Source: Streptomyces sp. WAC 01529 (lineage in GTDB: Bacteria > Actinomycetota > Actinomycetes > Streptomycetales > Streptomycetaceae). From it: a stretch of DNA of 64,000 bases. The stretch lies in assembly GCF_003945545.1 (NCBI RefSeq), contig NZ_CP029617.1, forward strand, positions 5,379,001 through 5,443,000. The letters are read 5' to 3'. The translations under genes were made by a program, and so were the position numbers. Below, in pieces: positions 42,109 to 51,200 of the stretch (positions within the stretch are counted from its first letter, which is position 1; each line of letters begins with the position of its first letter). A model generated the notes under the pieces. That model made no database searches and had not been told where the DNA came from. It was given only the letters and a program-made list of their open reading frames with translations.

Positions 42109-43065
42109 TCAGGGCGTGCTGCCGAACGAGCGGCGGTAGGAGCGGGGCGGCACCCCGCGGCGGCGCACGAACTGTTCCCGCAGGACGGCCGCGCTGCCGT
42201 ACCCGACGCGGCGGGCGATCTCCTCCACCGGCAGGTCCGTGGTCTCCAGCAGCTCCTCGGCGCCGCTCAGCCGCAGGCTCCGCAGCCAGGCGTGCGGGGT
42301 GGTGCCGGTCGCGGCGGTGAAGCGGCGGGCGAAGGAGCGCTTGCTCATCATGGCGCGCCGGGCCAGTTCCGCGACGGGCAGCGGCTCGTGGAGGTGCGCG
42401 CGGGCCCAGGCGAGCACCTCGGCGAGCCGCTCGTCACGGCAGTCCTCCGGCACGGGGGCGGCCAGATACTGCGCCTGCCCGCCGTCGCGGTGCGAGGGCA
42501 GCACCACGTCCCGGGCGACCGCGTTGGCCATCGCGGCCCCGTGCTCGCGGCGCAGCAGGTGCAGGCAGAGGTCGAAGCCCGCGGCGGCGCCCGCGCCCGT
42601 GATGACGCGCCCTTCGTCGACGTAGAGGGCGTCCGGTTCGACGGAGACCTCCGGGTGGCGGCGGGCGAGCAGATCGGCGAACCGCCAGTGCGTGGTGGCC
42701 CGCCGTCCGTCGAGCAGTCCGGCGGCGGCGAGGGCGAAGGCGCCGACGCAGTGCGCCGCGACCAGCGCGCCGCGCTCGTGGGCGGCGGACAGCGCGGCGA
42801 GCACGGCGGGCGGGGGCGGGGTGCGGAAACCGGCCCCGGGCAGGGCGATGACCAGATCGGCGCGGGCGAGCCGGTCCAGGCCGTGCGCGATGCTCAGCGG
42901 CACGCCGAGGTCGGTGGGCACCGACCCCGGGCGGTCGGCGCACAGCGCGAAGTCGAAGCCGGGCACCGCCTCGCCGTGCGGACCGAACACCTCGCTGACG
43001 ATGCCGACGGCGAGCATGCCGACTCCCGGCGGGGTGTACGCGGCGATGGTCTCGAAGGGAGGCAC
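42109..43065 (-). CDS. GlxA-type AraC-family regulator (DJ-1/PfpI domain + HTH)
   Basis: 318 residues. The N-terminal DJ-1/PfpI-like domain carries FALCADRPG and the nucleophile-elbow region GALVAAHCVGAFALAAAG. The C-terminal AraC HTH is in WARAHLHEPLPVAELARRAMMSKRSFARRFTAATG, then IARRVGYGSAAVLREQFVRR and a PPRSYRRSF end. Class regulators of this form respond to small metabolites. Divergent from the metallo-beta-lactamase gene at 43157, 91 bp away, so regulation of that gene is likely. GTG 43065 has no ribosome site and may be leaderless. Confidence 0.93.
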   Translation of the reverse strand: MPPFETIAAYTPPGVGMLAVGIVSEVFGPHGEAVPGFDFALCADRPGSVPTDLGVPLSIAHGLDRLARADLVIALPGAGFRTPPPPAVLAALSAAHERGALVAAHCVGAFALAAAGLLDGRRATTHWRFADLLARRHPEVSVEPDALYVDEGRVITGAGAAAGFDLCLHLLRREHGAAMANAVARDVVLPSHRDGGQAQYLAAPVPEDCRDERLAEVLAWARAHLHEPLPVAELARRAMMSKRSFARRFTAATGTTPHAWLRSLRLSGAEELLETTDLPVEEIARRVGYGSAAVLREQFVRRRGVPPRSYRRSFGSTP

Positions 43066-43156
43066 GCGTGCAGTGTGGCAGCCGTGGCAGTAATCCTGCG
43101 ATCAACGGCAGCTGTGCCACTCGTGCCCGTCCGCGCGCCCCGGCAGGATCAAGGCC

Positions 43157-43750
43157 ATGACAGACGCACCGCTCGGCCGCAGCGCCAAGTACACGGTCCT
43201 GACCACCGGTTACGTCGGCTCCACCGGCCCCGGAGTCGCCGCCACCGTCTCTTACATAGCCGACGCCGGACGGCATGTGATCTTCGACCCGGGCATGGTC
43301 GCGAGCCGCGACGACATCCTCGCCCCCCTCGCCGGACTGGGGCTCGGCCCCGACGACATCACCGATGTGGTGCTCAGCCACCACCACCCCGACAACACCA
43401 TGAACGTGGGCCTGTTCGGGCAGGCCCGGGTGCACGACCACAAGGTGGAGTACCGCGGCGACCAGTGGAGCAACCGCGACGCGGAGGGCCACGAACTCAC
43501 CCCCTCCCTCCGGCTGATCCGCACCCCCGGCCACAGCACCGAGGACATCACGCTGCTCGCGGGGACGGACGAGGGCGTGGTGGCCTTCGCCGGTGACCTG
43601 TGGTGGCACGCGCAGGGCCCGGTGGACGACCCGGTCGCCCCGGACCGCGAGGTCCTGCGCGCCTCCCGGCAGCGGGTCATCGAGGCCGCGGACCTGATCG
43701 TGCCGGGCCACGGCGGCCCGTTCCGGCCGGACGGCAGCACGCCCCGCTAG
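43157..43750 (+). CDS. Metallo-beta-lactamase-fold hydrolase (MBLAC1-like)
   Basis: 197 residues. The metal motif reads LSHHHPDNTMN, with Asn where the canonical HXHXDH has the last His. The other ligands seem present: His in RTPGHSTED, Asp in AFAGDLWWH and His in VPGHGGPF. The fold is that of glyoxalase/lactonase-like hydrolases. The first part, KYTVLTTGYVG then YIADAGRHVIFDPG, matches. The Asn may mean a single metal site, so the reaction is uncertain. Divergent from the GlxA-like regulator. Confidence 0.88.
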   Translation: MTDAPLGRSAKYTVLTTGYVGSTGPGVAATVSYIADAGRHVIFDPGMVASRDDILAPLAGLGLGPDDITDVVLSHHHPDNTMNVGLFGQARVHDHKVEYRGDQWSNRDAEGHELTPSLRLIRTPGHSTEDITLLAGTDEGVVAFAGDLWWHAQGPVDDPVAPDREVLRASRQRVIEAADLIVPGHGGPFRPDGSTPR

Positions 43751-43806
43751 GTACGGTGATCACCCGCCGACGCTCAAGGGCGGGCCCGCACGGGGGAGGG
43801 ACGGGG

Positions 43807-44592
43807 ATGAGGAGTACCTGGACGGGGGTACGGGAGCGCGTGCTCGCCCTGCGCGAGGCACCGCACTGGAAGGCGGTGTTCGGCGCGGACTTCCACGCGT
43901 ACGGCCACCGGTTCGAGCTGCTTCCCGTGCTGACGGAGGAACAGGTCGCCGCGGTCGAACGGCACCGCGGCGTGACCTTCCCCGCCGAGTACCGCACCTT
44001 CCTCCTGGAGGTCGGCGCGGGCGGGGCGGGCCCCGACTACGGCCTGTTCCCCGTGAAGCCGGTCGAGCCGGACGCGCCGGACGCCCCGGTCGAGCCGGAC
44101 CACTCCGCACTCCTCTTCCGCCCCGAACGCACCCGCGAACTCGCCGCCCACCAGGAGGCGGAGCCCCGACGCGCGGCCTACGGCAATACGGCGGCCGACG
44201 ACGAGCGGTTCTGCCGCGACCATCACGCCTGGGACACCCGCGAGGACGAACTCCTTGACGCCCTGAGCGAGGGCACGCTCTGCGTCAGCTCCCAGGGCTG
44301 CGGCTACTACACGCTGCTCGCCCTCACCGGCCCGGCACGCGGCACGATGTGGCACGACGCGAGGGCGGCCGCCGAAGGCCTGCTCCCGGTCCAGCTCATC
44401 GGCAAACCCGGCCGCCTCACCTTCGCCCCCTGGTACCTCCACTGGCTGAACCGCGCGGAACGCCAGGCACATCAGCCGCCCGCGGACAGCATTACTCCCC
44501 GCGCCGCCGGATCTTGTTCCCCAGCCACACCAGCGGATCGTACTTACGGTCAACGGCCCGCTCCTTCAGGGGAATCAGCGCGTTGTCCGTGA
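43807..44592 (+). CDS. SMI1/KNR4 (SUKH) family protein
   Basis: 261 residues. A SUKH-type domain is visible from about 38 to 220: LTEEQVAAVERHRGVTFPAEYRTFLLEVGAGGAGP, then LPVQLIGKPGRLTFAPWYLHWLN. SUKH proteins often act as immunity proteins against contact-dependent toxins in bacteria, but no toxin gene is near. About 101 bp at the 3' end overlaps antisense to sdhB. The last 35 residues are low-complexity and probably a readthrough-like extension. Confidence 0.85.
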   Translation: MRSTWTGVRERVLALREAPHWKAVFGADFHAYGHRFELLPVLTEEQVAAVERHRGVTFPAEYRTFLLEVGAGGAGPDYGLFPVKPVEPDAPDAPVEPDHSALLFRPERTRELAAHQEAEPRRAAYGNTAADDERFCRDHHAWDTREDELLDALSEGTLCVSSQGCGYYTLLALTGPARGTMWHDARAAAEGLLPVQLIGKPGRLTFAPWYLHWLNRAERQAHQPPADSITPRAAGSCSPATPADRTYGQRPAPSGESARCP

Positions 44593-45268
44593 TCTTGATG
44601 CCCTCGGGACACACCTCCGTACAGCACTTGGTGATGTTGCAGTAGCCGAGCCCGTGCTCCTCCTGCGCCGCCCGCTTGCGGTCGAGGCCGGACTCCGCCG
44701 CCGCGTCCAGCGGATGCATGTCCAGCTCGGCGACCCGCATCAGGAAGCGCGGCCCGGCGAAGGCCCCCTTGTTCTCCTCGTGGTCGCGCACCACATGGCA
44801 GGTGTCCTGGCACAGGAAGCACTCGATGCACTTGCGGAACTCCTGCGAGCGGTCCACGTCCGCCTGCTGCATGCGGTACTCGCCGGGCCCGACGCCCGCG
44901 GGCGGCACAAAGGCCGGGACATCGCGCGCCTTGGTGTAGTTGAAGCCCACGTCCGTCACCAGGTCGCGCACGACGGGGAAGGCCCGCAGCGGCGTCACCG
45001 TGATGACCTCGTCGCGCTCGAAGACCGACATGCGCGTCATGCACATCAGCCGCGGCCGGCCGTTGATCTCCGCCGAGCACGAACCGCACTTGCCCGCCTT
45101 GCAGTTCCACCGCACCGCGAGGTCGGGCACCTGCGTGGCCTGGAGGCGGTGGACGATGTCGAGCACGACCTCGCCCTCGTTGACCTCGACCTTGAAGTCC
45201 TCGAGGCCGCCGCCGCCCGGATCCCCGCGCCAGACCTTGAACCGTGCGTCGTACGAACTCGCGCTCAT
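44492..45268 (-). CDS. sdhB: Succinate dehydrogenase/fumarate reductase iron-sulfur subunit
   Basis: 258 residues. The [2Fe-2S] ligands lie in CKAGKCGSCSAE and RLMC; the [4Fe-4S] and [3Fe-4S] motifs are CIECFLCQDTC and CNITKCCTEVCPEGI. It carries electrons from the flavoprotein to quinone via the membrane subunit. ATG at 45268 overlaps the sdhA stop by 4 bp. It is the last gene of the sdhCAB set. Its end overlaps the convergent SUKH gene. Confidence 0.96.
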   Translation of the reverse strand: MSASSYDARFKVWRGDPGGGGLEDFKVEVNEGEVVLDIVHRLQATQVPDLAVRWNCKAGKCGSCSAEINGRPRLMCMTRMSVFERDEVITVTPLRAFPVVRDLVTDVGFNYTKARDVPAFVPPAGVGPGEYRMQQADVDRSQEFRKCIECFLCQDTCHVVRDHEENKGAFAGPRFLMRVAELDMHPLDAAAESGLDRKRAAQEEHGLGYCNITKCCTEVCPEGIKITDNALIPLKERAVDRKYDPLVWLGNKIRRRGE

Positions 45269-47193
45269 TCGTACAGCTCCTCGTCAGCCAGGTACTTGAC
45301 CAGCTCCTCCTTCTCGAAGAGGGCGAGCAGGTCCGGGCGAATGGGTTCGGTCGTCACACGGACGAGGTCGATCTGACCGCGCACAGGATCGGTGGCGGCC
45401 AGGCCGCCGCTCGGATCGGCGAGTTGGCAGAGCAGATTGGCGCGCCGCCACTCGCGGTCCATCCCCGGGTGGTCCTCGCGGGTGTGGCCGCCGCGGCTCT
45501 CCGTGCGCTCCAGGGCGGCCCGCGCCACACACTCGCTGACCAGGAGCATGTTGCGCAGGTCGAGCGCCAGGTGCCAGCCCGGGTTGAACTGGCGGTGCCC
45601 CTCGACCCCGGCCCGCCGCGCCCGCACCCGCAGCTCGGCGAGCTTCTCCAGGGCCTGCTCCATCTCGGCCTCACGGCGGATGATGCCGACCAGGTCGTTC
45701 ATGGTCTGCTGCAGTTCCTGGTGGAGGGTGTACGGATTCTCCGGCGTCGCCCCGTCCTCCGGGCCCTCCGCGCTGAACGGGCGCAGCGCCTCCGCCGCCG
45801 CCGTGTCCACCTGCGCCTCGTCCACCACGGGCCGCGCGGTGAGGCCCGCCGCGTACCGCGCCGCGTGCAGCCCCGCGCGGCGCCCGAAGACGAGCAGGTC
45901 GGACAGGGAGTTGCCGCCGAGCCGGTTGGAGCCGTGCATGCCGCCCGCGACCTCTCCCGCGGCGTAGAGCCCCGTGACGCGGCGCGCGGCGGCGGTGTCG
46001 GAGTCGACGGCGATGCCGCCCATCACGTAATGACAGGTAGGCCCGACCTCCATCGCCTCCGCGGTGATGTCGACGTCCGCCAGCTCCTTGAACTGGTGGT
46101 ACATGGACGGCAGCCGGCGCTTGATGACCTCCGCGGGCATGCGGGTCGACACATCCAGGAAGACCCCGCCGTGCGGTGAGCCGCGGCCCGCCTTGACCTC
46201 CGCGTTGATGGCCCGCGCGACCTCGTCGCGGGGGAGCAGTTCGGGCGGGCGGCGGTTGTGGTCCGGGTCCTCGTACCAGCGGTCGCCCTCCTCCTCCGAC
46301 TGCGCGTACTTCTCCTTGAAGACGTCGGGGACGTAGTCGAACATGAACCGCTTGCCCTCGGAGTTCCTGAGCACCCCGCCGTCGCCGCGCACGGACTCGG
46401 TGACGAGGATGCCCTTGACCGACGGCGGCCAGACCATGCCCGTCGGGTGGAACTGCACGAACTCCATGTTGAGCAGGGGCGCCCCGGCGAGCAGCGCGAG
46501 CGCGTGCCCGTCACCGGTGTACTCCCAGGAGTTCGACGTCACCTTGAAGGACTTGCCGATGCCGCCGGTCGCGAGGACCACACCGGGCGCTTCGAGCACG
46601 AAGAAGCGGCCCGTCTCGCGGTCGTAGCAGAAGGTCCCGCTGACCCGGTCGCCGTCCTTCAGCACGCGCGTGACCGTGCACTCCTGGAAGACCTTCAGCC
46701 GTGCCTCGTAGTCGCCGAATTCGCGGAAGTCCTCCTGCTGGAGTGAGACGATCTTCTGCTGGAGGGTGCGGATCAGTTCGAGGCCGGTGCGGTCGCCGAC
46801 GTGCGCGAGGCGCGGATACTCGTGCCCGCCGAAGTTGCGCTGGGAGATCCGCCCGTCCGGCGTACGGTCGAACAGGGCGCCCCAGGTCTCCAGCTCCCAG
46901 ACCCGGTCGGGCGCCTCGCGCGCGTGCAGCTCGGCCATCCGCCACTGGTTGAGGAACTTGCCGCCGCGCAGGGTGTCACGGAAGTGCACCTGCCAGTTGT
47001 CGCCGGAGTTCACATTGCCCATGGAGGCCGCGATGCCGCCCTCGGCCATCACCGTATGGGCCTTGCCGAACAGCGACTTGCAGATCACGGCCGTACGAGC
47101 GCCCTGCTCACGCGCCTCGATCGCGGCCCGCAGCCCGGCGCCCCCGGCACCCACCACGACGACGTCCCACTGCTGCCGCTCCACTTGAGACAT
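45265..47193 (-). CDS. sdhA: Succinate dehydrogenase/fumarate reductase flavoprotein subunit
   Basis: 642 residues. The dinucleotide motif GAGGAGLRAA at the start, and the covalent-FAD/substrate region AHTVMAEGGIAA, are clear; the active-site-like Arg/His area follows in FVQFHPTGM and GNSLSDLLVFGRRAG. It oxidises succinate, feeding quinone through SdhB and SdhC. ATG at 47193 shares one base with the sdhC stop (TGATG), with GAGG upstream. It has the size and features of the actinobacterial SDH-type enzyme. Confidence 0.96.
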   Translation of the reverse strand: MSQVERQQWDVVVVGAGGAGLRAAIEAREQGARTAVICKSLFGKAHTVMAEGGIAASMGNVNSGDNWQVHFRDTLRGGKFLNQWRMAELHAREAPDRVWELETWGALFDRTPDGRISQRNFGGHEYPRLAHVGDRTGLELIRTLQQKIVSLQQEDFREFGDYEARLKVFQECTVTRVLKDGDRVSGTFCYDRETGRFFVLEAPGVVLATGGIGKSFKVTSNSWEYTGDGHALALLAGAPLLNMEFVQFHPTGMVWPPSVKGILVTESVRGDGGVLRNSEGKRFMFDYVPDVFKEKYAQSEEEGDRWYEDPDHNRRPPELLPRDEVARAINAEVKAGRGSPHGGVFLDVSTRMPAEVIKRRLPSMYHQFKELADVDITAEAMEVGPTCHYVMGGIAVDSDTAAARRVTGLYAAGEVAGGMHGSNRLGGNSLSDLLVFGRRAGLHAARYAAGLTARPVVDEAQVDTAAAEALRPFSAEGPEDGATPENPYTLHQELQQTMNDLVGIIRREAEMEQALEKLAELRVRARRAGVEGHRQFNPGWHLALDLRNMLLVSECVARAALERTESRGGHTREDHPGMDREWRRANLLCQLADPSGGLAATDPVRGQIDLVRVTTEPIRPDLLALFEKEELVKYLADEELYE

Positions 47194-48029
47194 CAGAACA
47201 ACCTCGGATCGTCGAAGGCGCTGGACGCGAGCAGATACACGTAGAGGTCGCAGAGCGCCACGCTCACCAGCGACGCCCAGGCGAGCAGCATGTGGCGCGC
47301 GTTCAGCTTCCCGACCCACTGCCACATGCGGTACCGGACCGGATGCCTGGAGAAGTGCTTGAGCTTGCCCCCCACGATGTGCCGGCAGGAGTGGCAGGAG
47401 AGGGTGTACGCCCAGATCAGCACGATGTTGACGAGGAAGACGAGGGTGCCGAGACCCATGTGGCCCCACTCGTAGTGCTCGTCGCGGAACGCGAGCACGG
47501 TGTCGTACGTGAGGATGCCCGCGACCGGCACCGCCGCGTAGAAGAAGTACCGGTGGATGTTCTGGAGCACCAGCGGGAAGCGGGTCTCGCCCGTGTACTT
47601 CTTGTGCGGCTCGGCGACCGCGCAGGCGGGTGGTGACGCCCAGAAGCCCCGGTAATAGGCCTTGCGGTAGTAGTAGCAGGTCAGCCGGAAGCCGAGCGGG
47701 AAGATCAGGACGAGCAGCGCGGGGGACAGGCCCCACCAGCTGCCGAAGATCTCCCAGTTGGGCCCGGACCGCATCGGTTCGCAGTTGTCGGCCAGGCACG
47801 GCGAGTAGAACGGCGAGACGTAGGGCGCCTGGTAGTAGTCCGCGTTCGCGAACGCCCGCCAGGTCGAGTAGACGACGAAGGCGAGCAGCCCGGCGGCGGT
47901 CGCCGCGGGCGCCAGCCACCAGCGGTCGGTCCGCAGGTGGGCAGCGGCGATCGCGGCGCGCGTGCCGTCGCGCACTCCGCCGCCGGGGGCCGTTCCGCTC
48001 TTCGGTTGGGGTTCCGTGCCGGTGGCCAA
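47193..48029 (-). CDS. sdhC: Succinate dehydrogenase cytochrome b/membrane-anchor subunit
   Basis: 278 residues with five or so membrane segments: WLAPAATAAGLLAFVVYS near 38-55, PALLVLIFPLGFRL, FFYAAVPVAGILTY, LVFLVNIVLIWAY and LLAWASLVSVALCDLYVY. Histidines in IHRYFFY, HMGLG, CHSCRHIVGG and ARHMLL could ligate haem b. It anchors the flavoprotein and Fe-S subunits and reduces menaquinone. The start is TTG at 48029 (MATGTEP), with a GGAG a few bases ahead, which is why the normal ATG/GTG rule fails. First gene of sdhCAB. Confidence 0.9.
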   Translation of the reverse strand: MATGTEPQPKSGTAPGGGVRDGTRAAIAAAHLRTDRWWLAPAATAAGLLAFVVYSTWRAFANADYYQAPYVSPFYSPCLADNCEPMRSGPNWEIFGSWWGLSPALLVLIFPLGFRLTCYYYRKAYYRGFWASPPACAVAEPHKKYTGETRFPLVLQNIHRYFFYAAVPVAGILTYDTVLAFRDEHYEWGHMGLGTLVFLVNIVLIWAYTLSCHSCRHIVGGKLKHFSRHPVRYRMWQWVGKLNARHMLLAWASLVSVALCDLYVYLLASSAFDDPRLF

Positions 48030-48066
48030 CGAGGCTCCACTCCTTCGTCCTCGGGTACCTGGGGGG

Positions 48067-48381
48067 TCAGGGCGCGTGGCGGCCGCTTCCGCCGAGTCCC
48101 TCGTCGTCGAGGTCCCCGCCGCTCGTCCACAGCGCGCTGTCGTACGGCGTGTCGGGGATGGTCACGAGCTCCGGCCCGCGCGGCTCCTCGCGGGGCTTCG
48201 GCGGCAGGGCGGCGGCCCGCAGCAGGGCGACGCTCTCGCTCAGCCGGTCGGTGTCCGCGCGCACCCGGCGCACGTCGACCTCCGCCACCTGGTCCCCGGC
48301 CTGTAGCTCCAGCCTGCCGACGGTGCGGACCAAGTCGTCGACGCAGCGCTGTACGGCCGTCAATTCATCGTGCAGAGCCAT
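48067..48381 (-). CDS. Small hypothetical protein upstream of sdhC
   Basis: 104 residues, acidic, with an N-terminal predicted helix (ELTAVQRCVDDLVRTVGRLELQAGDQ, DVRRVRADTDRLSESVALL) that looks like a short coiled coil, and a Pro/Asp-rich tail. No signal peptide or known domain. GAGGG lies 7 nt ahead of ATG 48381. Its stop is 37 bp before the sdhC start, so it may belong to the sdh transcript. I cannot assign a function. Confidence 0.7.
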   Translation of the reverse strand: MALHDELTAVQRCVDDLVRTVGRLELQAGDQVAEVDVRRVRADTDRLSESVALLRAAALPPKPREEPRGPELVTIPDTPYDSALWTSGGDLDDEGLGGSGRHAP

Positions 48382-48782
48382 GACTTGCCCTCACTTCAGG
48401 TGTGCGGTGGCAACGCTCATGCGCCTGCGAGTGTCGCGCGTCACATCCCCGCTTGTGAAGGGATCTGCGCCGATTGCCGGATCAGGGGCGGTGAATGCGC
48501 CGGAACACGCGCCTATCGCGCCGATCTCGACCGTCGGCGACCGGTCCGGCCCACTCCCGTCCACCCGCCGCGCCGGGCCGGCACCGGCCGATCCCGCCCG
48601 CATTGGGCCGCACGAGTGGGATCTGGGCGCTGCCACGCCGTGGCTCCGCGGCGCGGTCGGTCCGGTCACCTTCAGTGGGGCCATAGATGTGATCAGCTCC
48701 ATATACCGCCAAACGTGATCAAACCCGGCCCGGTCCTGGTAGCGGGCGGCCGGGCGAGCCCCGGACCCCGGAGGTACCACCC
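48382..48782. other. Intergenic region before the solute-binding lipoprotein gene
   Basis: 401 bp with no gene I accept; a minus-strand open frame at 48391-48780 has composition of a shadow. GTGATCA occurs twice, at 48689-48695 and 48715-48721, 26 bp apart, flanking an ATATAC. This could be a two-site operator for the gene at 48783 or the hypothetical gene. Confidence 0.5.
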
Positions 48783-51200
48783 ATGTCCCACGACCGCGTC
48801 AGGGTCAGATCTGTCGTGTTCCTCGCGACGGGGGTGCTGGCCCTGCCCACCCTCGCCGGATGCAGCTCCAGCGACGAGGCGGGCCGGCCGACCGCGGGCC
48901 AGGACGTCGCCCCGGCGGCCCGGGACATGGTCGCCGACGGGGGGACCATGAACTGGGCGCTCGACGCGCTGCCCGAGACCCTCAACACCTTCCAGTCCGA
49001 CGCCGACGCGGGCACCTCCCGCATCGCGGGCGCGGTCCTGCCGTCCCTGTTCCGCCTCGACGCCCAGGGCAGGACGGAGCGCAACGCCGACTTCCTGGAG
49101 TCGGCGAAGGTCGTCGAGCGCGAGCCCAGGCAGGTCGTCCTCTACAAGCTCAACCAGCAGGCGGTCTGGAGCGACGGCCGGGAGATCGGCGCCGACGACT
49201 TCGCCGCGCAGTGGCGGGCCCTGTCCGGCAAGGACACCGCGTACTGGACGGCCCGCAACGCCGGATACGACCGCATCGAGAAGATCGAGCGCGGCGCGAA
49301 CAACCTGGAGGTGCGGGTCACCTTCGCCAAGCCGTACGCGGACTGGCGCGCCCTGTTCTCCCCGCTGTACCCGAAGCAGGTCATGGGCAGCCCCGACACC
49401 TTCAACGACGGCGCGCGCCGCAAGCTGAAGGTGACCGCGGGGCCCTTCGCCCTCTCGGACATCGACCGCAAGACGGGCGCGGTGACGCTGGGACGCAACC
49501 CGCGCTGGTGGGGGCGCCCGGCCAAGCTCGACAAGCTGGTGCTGCGCGAGGTCTCCCGCACCGCGCGGGCCGAAGCGCTGGCCAAGGGCAAGGTCGACCT
49601 CGCCGAGATCGACTCCACGGAGGCCGGGCGGATCACGCTCGCGAGCAGCGACAAGGCGGACCAGGGCCCGCTGACCCACGGCCCCGGCGCACAGCTCACC
49701 CCCGGCAAGGCGCTGCGCTCCTGGGCGATCGCCCACGGCTCCGACGAGGAGGCCGCGGCGGCCGAGACCGAGGCGCGGCAGGCGACGCGCACCGCCGTCA
49801 AGAAGTACGCGAACGAACAGGCGGGCCTGAGCGGTTACGTGGTCCGCAAGTCCCTGGAGCCCGCCTACACCCAGCTCGCCCTCAACGGCTCCGAAGGCCC
49901 CCTCGCGGACGACCGGGTGCGCCGCGCGGTGGCCCGCGCCCTGGACCGCGAGGCGCTCGCGGAGGCGGTGCTCAAGCCGCTCGGCCTGCCCGCGGAGCCG
50001 GTCGGCAGCCATCTCGCCCTCGCCGGGCAGCAGGCGTACGCGGACAACAGCGGGGCCCTCGGCGAGCAGGACACGGCCGAGGCGCGGGCGCTGCTCGCGG
50101 ACGCCGGGTGGACGCCGGGCGGGGCCCTGAAGGACAAGCTGAAGGACAAGAAGCCGAAGACGGCGGGCGGGGAGGCCGAAACGGAATCCGGCACCGGCAC
50201 CGACTCCGGCTCCGGCACCGGCTCCGGCCAGGAATCGGACGACGGCGACGGCACGTACATCGTCGGCGAGGACGACGGCAAGGCCGCCGACAACAGCACC
50301 TCCGTGCTCGCCCCCGCGCCGGCCGCCGCCTACCAGCGGGCCGCCCTGACCCGCCAGGCCGACGTCCTCGGCCTCCCGGGCGAGGCCGACACCAAGACCG
50401 AGGCCAAGAAGAAGACCGACGCCAAGAAGGTCGCCGCCAAGAAGAAGAACGTCAAGAAAAAGGACGCCAAGAAGAACAGCGCCAAGAAGAAGGACGCGGC
50501 CGACCACCCCGGCCGGCACGACTCGCGGAAGTCCGCCGTCCGCACCAGCTCCCGGGACCAGGCCAAGGGCGGCGCCCCCGGGGCGTACGCCCCCAAGGGA
50601 ACGGCCGCGCCCGCAGCCGCCCCCGCCGGCCCGCTCGGCAAGGACGGCAAGCCCCTGACCCTCCGCTTCGTGCTGCCCTCCGGCGACGGCTCGGAGCCGC
50701 TGCGTGCCGTGGCCGACCGGATCTCGCGGATGCTGGAGAAGATCGGCGTCCACACGGAGACGGCGAAGGTCTCCGACAGCAGCTACTTCAAGGACCACAT
50801 CGCGTCCGGCCAGTACGACCTCGCCCTGTACTCGTGGCCCGCCTCGGCCTTCCCGGCCACCGACGCCCGCCCGATCTTCGCCAAGCCGGTCCCGGCCGCG
50901 GACGGCTCGCTCAACGTCGAGCAGAACTACACGCGCGTCGGCACCGACCACATCGATCAGCTGTTCGACCAGGCGATGGCCGAACTCGATGAAGAAACGT
51001 CACGCTCCTTGGTGAAGAAGGCCGACGCCCGCATCTGGGCCGAGGCCGGTTCCATCCCGCTCTACCAGCGCCCCCAGCTGATGGCGGCCCGCCCGAACCT
51101 GGCCAACGCCGGAGCCTTCGGCTTCCAGGCCCCGCACTACGAGGACATCGGCTTCCTCAAGCCGGGCGTGAAGCCCTCGGGCTCGCCCTCGGCGAAGTGA
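48783..51200 (+). CDS. Family 5 solute-binding lipoprotein (peptide type) with a Lys-rich insert
   Basis: 805 residues, about 250 longer than usual. A lipobox LAGC (Cys near residue 26) gives a membrane-anchored lipoprotein. The first lobe (MNWALDALPETLNTFQSD.., LGRNPRWWGRPAKLD) runs to about 450 and the second lobe resumes at about 622 (KPLTLRFVLPS). Between them lies an insert of about 170 residues: a Gly/Ser/Glu-rich part, then a Lys/Ala-rich part (KKTDAKK, KKKNVKKKDAKK) much like a histone-H1-like tail, then a Pro/Ala-rich linker. The frame is continuous through it. No permease or ATPase genes are adjacent, so it must share a transporter or act alone. Binding of peptides or other ligands is assumed from the family. 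Confidence 0.9.
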   Translation: MSHDRVRVRSVVFLATGVLALPTLAGCSSSDEAGRPTAGQDVAPAARDMVADGGTMNWALDALPETLNTFQSDADAGTSRIAGAVLPSLFRLDAQGRTERNADFLESAKVVEREPRQVVLYKLNQQAVWSDGREIGADDFAAQWRALSGKDTAYWTARNAGYDRIEKIERGANNLEVRVTFAKPYADWRALFSPLYPKQVMGSPDTFNDGARRKLKVTAGPFALSDIDRKTGAVTLGRNPRWWGRPAKLDKLVLREVSRTARAEALAKGKVDLAEIDSTEAGRITLASSDKADQGPLTHGPGAQLTPGKALRSWAIAHGSDEEAAAAETEARQATRTAVKKYANEQAGLSGYVVRKSLEPAYTQLALNGSEGPLADDRVRRAVARALDREALAEAVLKPLGLPAEPVGSHLALAGQQAYADNSGALGEQDTAEARALLADAGWTPGGALKDKLKDKKPKTAGGEAETESGTGTDSGSGTGSGQESDDGDGTYIVGEDDGKAADNSTSVLAPAPAAAYQRAALTRQADVLGLPGEADTKTEAKKKTDAKKVAAKKKNVKKKDAKKNSAKKKDAADHPGRHDSRKSAVRTSSRDQAKGGAPGAYAPKGTAAPAAAPAGPLGKDGKPLTLRFVLPSGDGSEPLRAVADRISRMLEKIGVHTETAKVSDSSYFKDHIASGQYDLALYSWPASAFPATDARPIFAKPVPAADGSLNVEQNYTRVGTDHIDQLFDQAMAELDEETSRSLVKKADARIWAEAGSIPLYQRPQLMAARPNLANAGAFGFQAPHYEDIGFLKPGVKPSGSPSAK

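Noticed and set aside
48391..48780. A minus-strand open frame in the gap before 48783
   Set aside because: No ribosome site, no family resemblance; the gap is better described as non-coding with GTGATCA repeats.
50137..50650. Lys-rich stretch as a frameshift artefact in the lipoprotein gene
   Set aside because: The frame is open on both sides and the second lobe resumes correctly, so it is a genuine in-frame insert.
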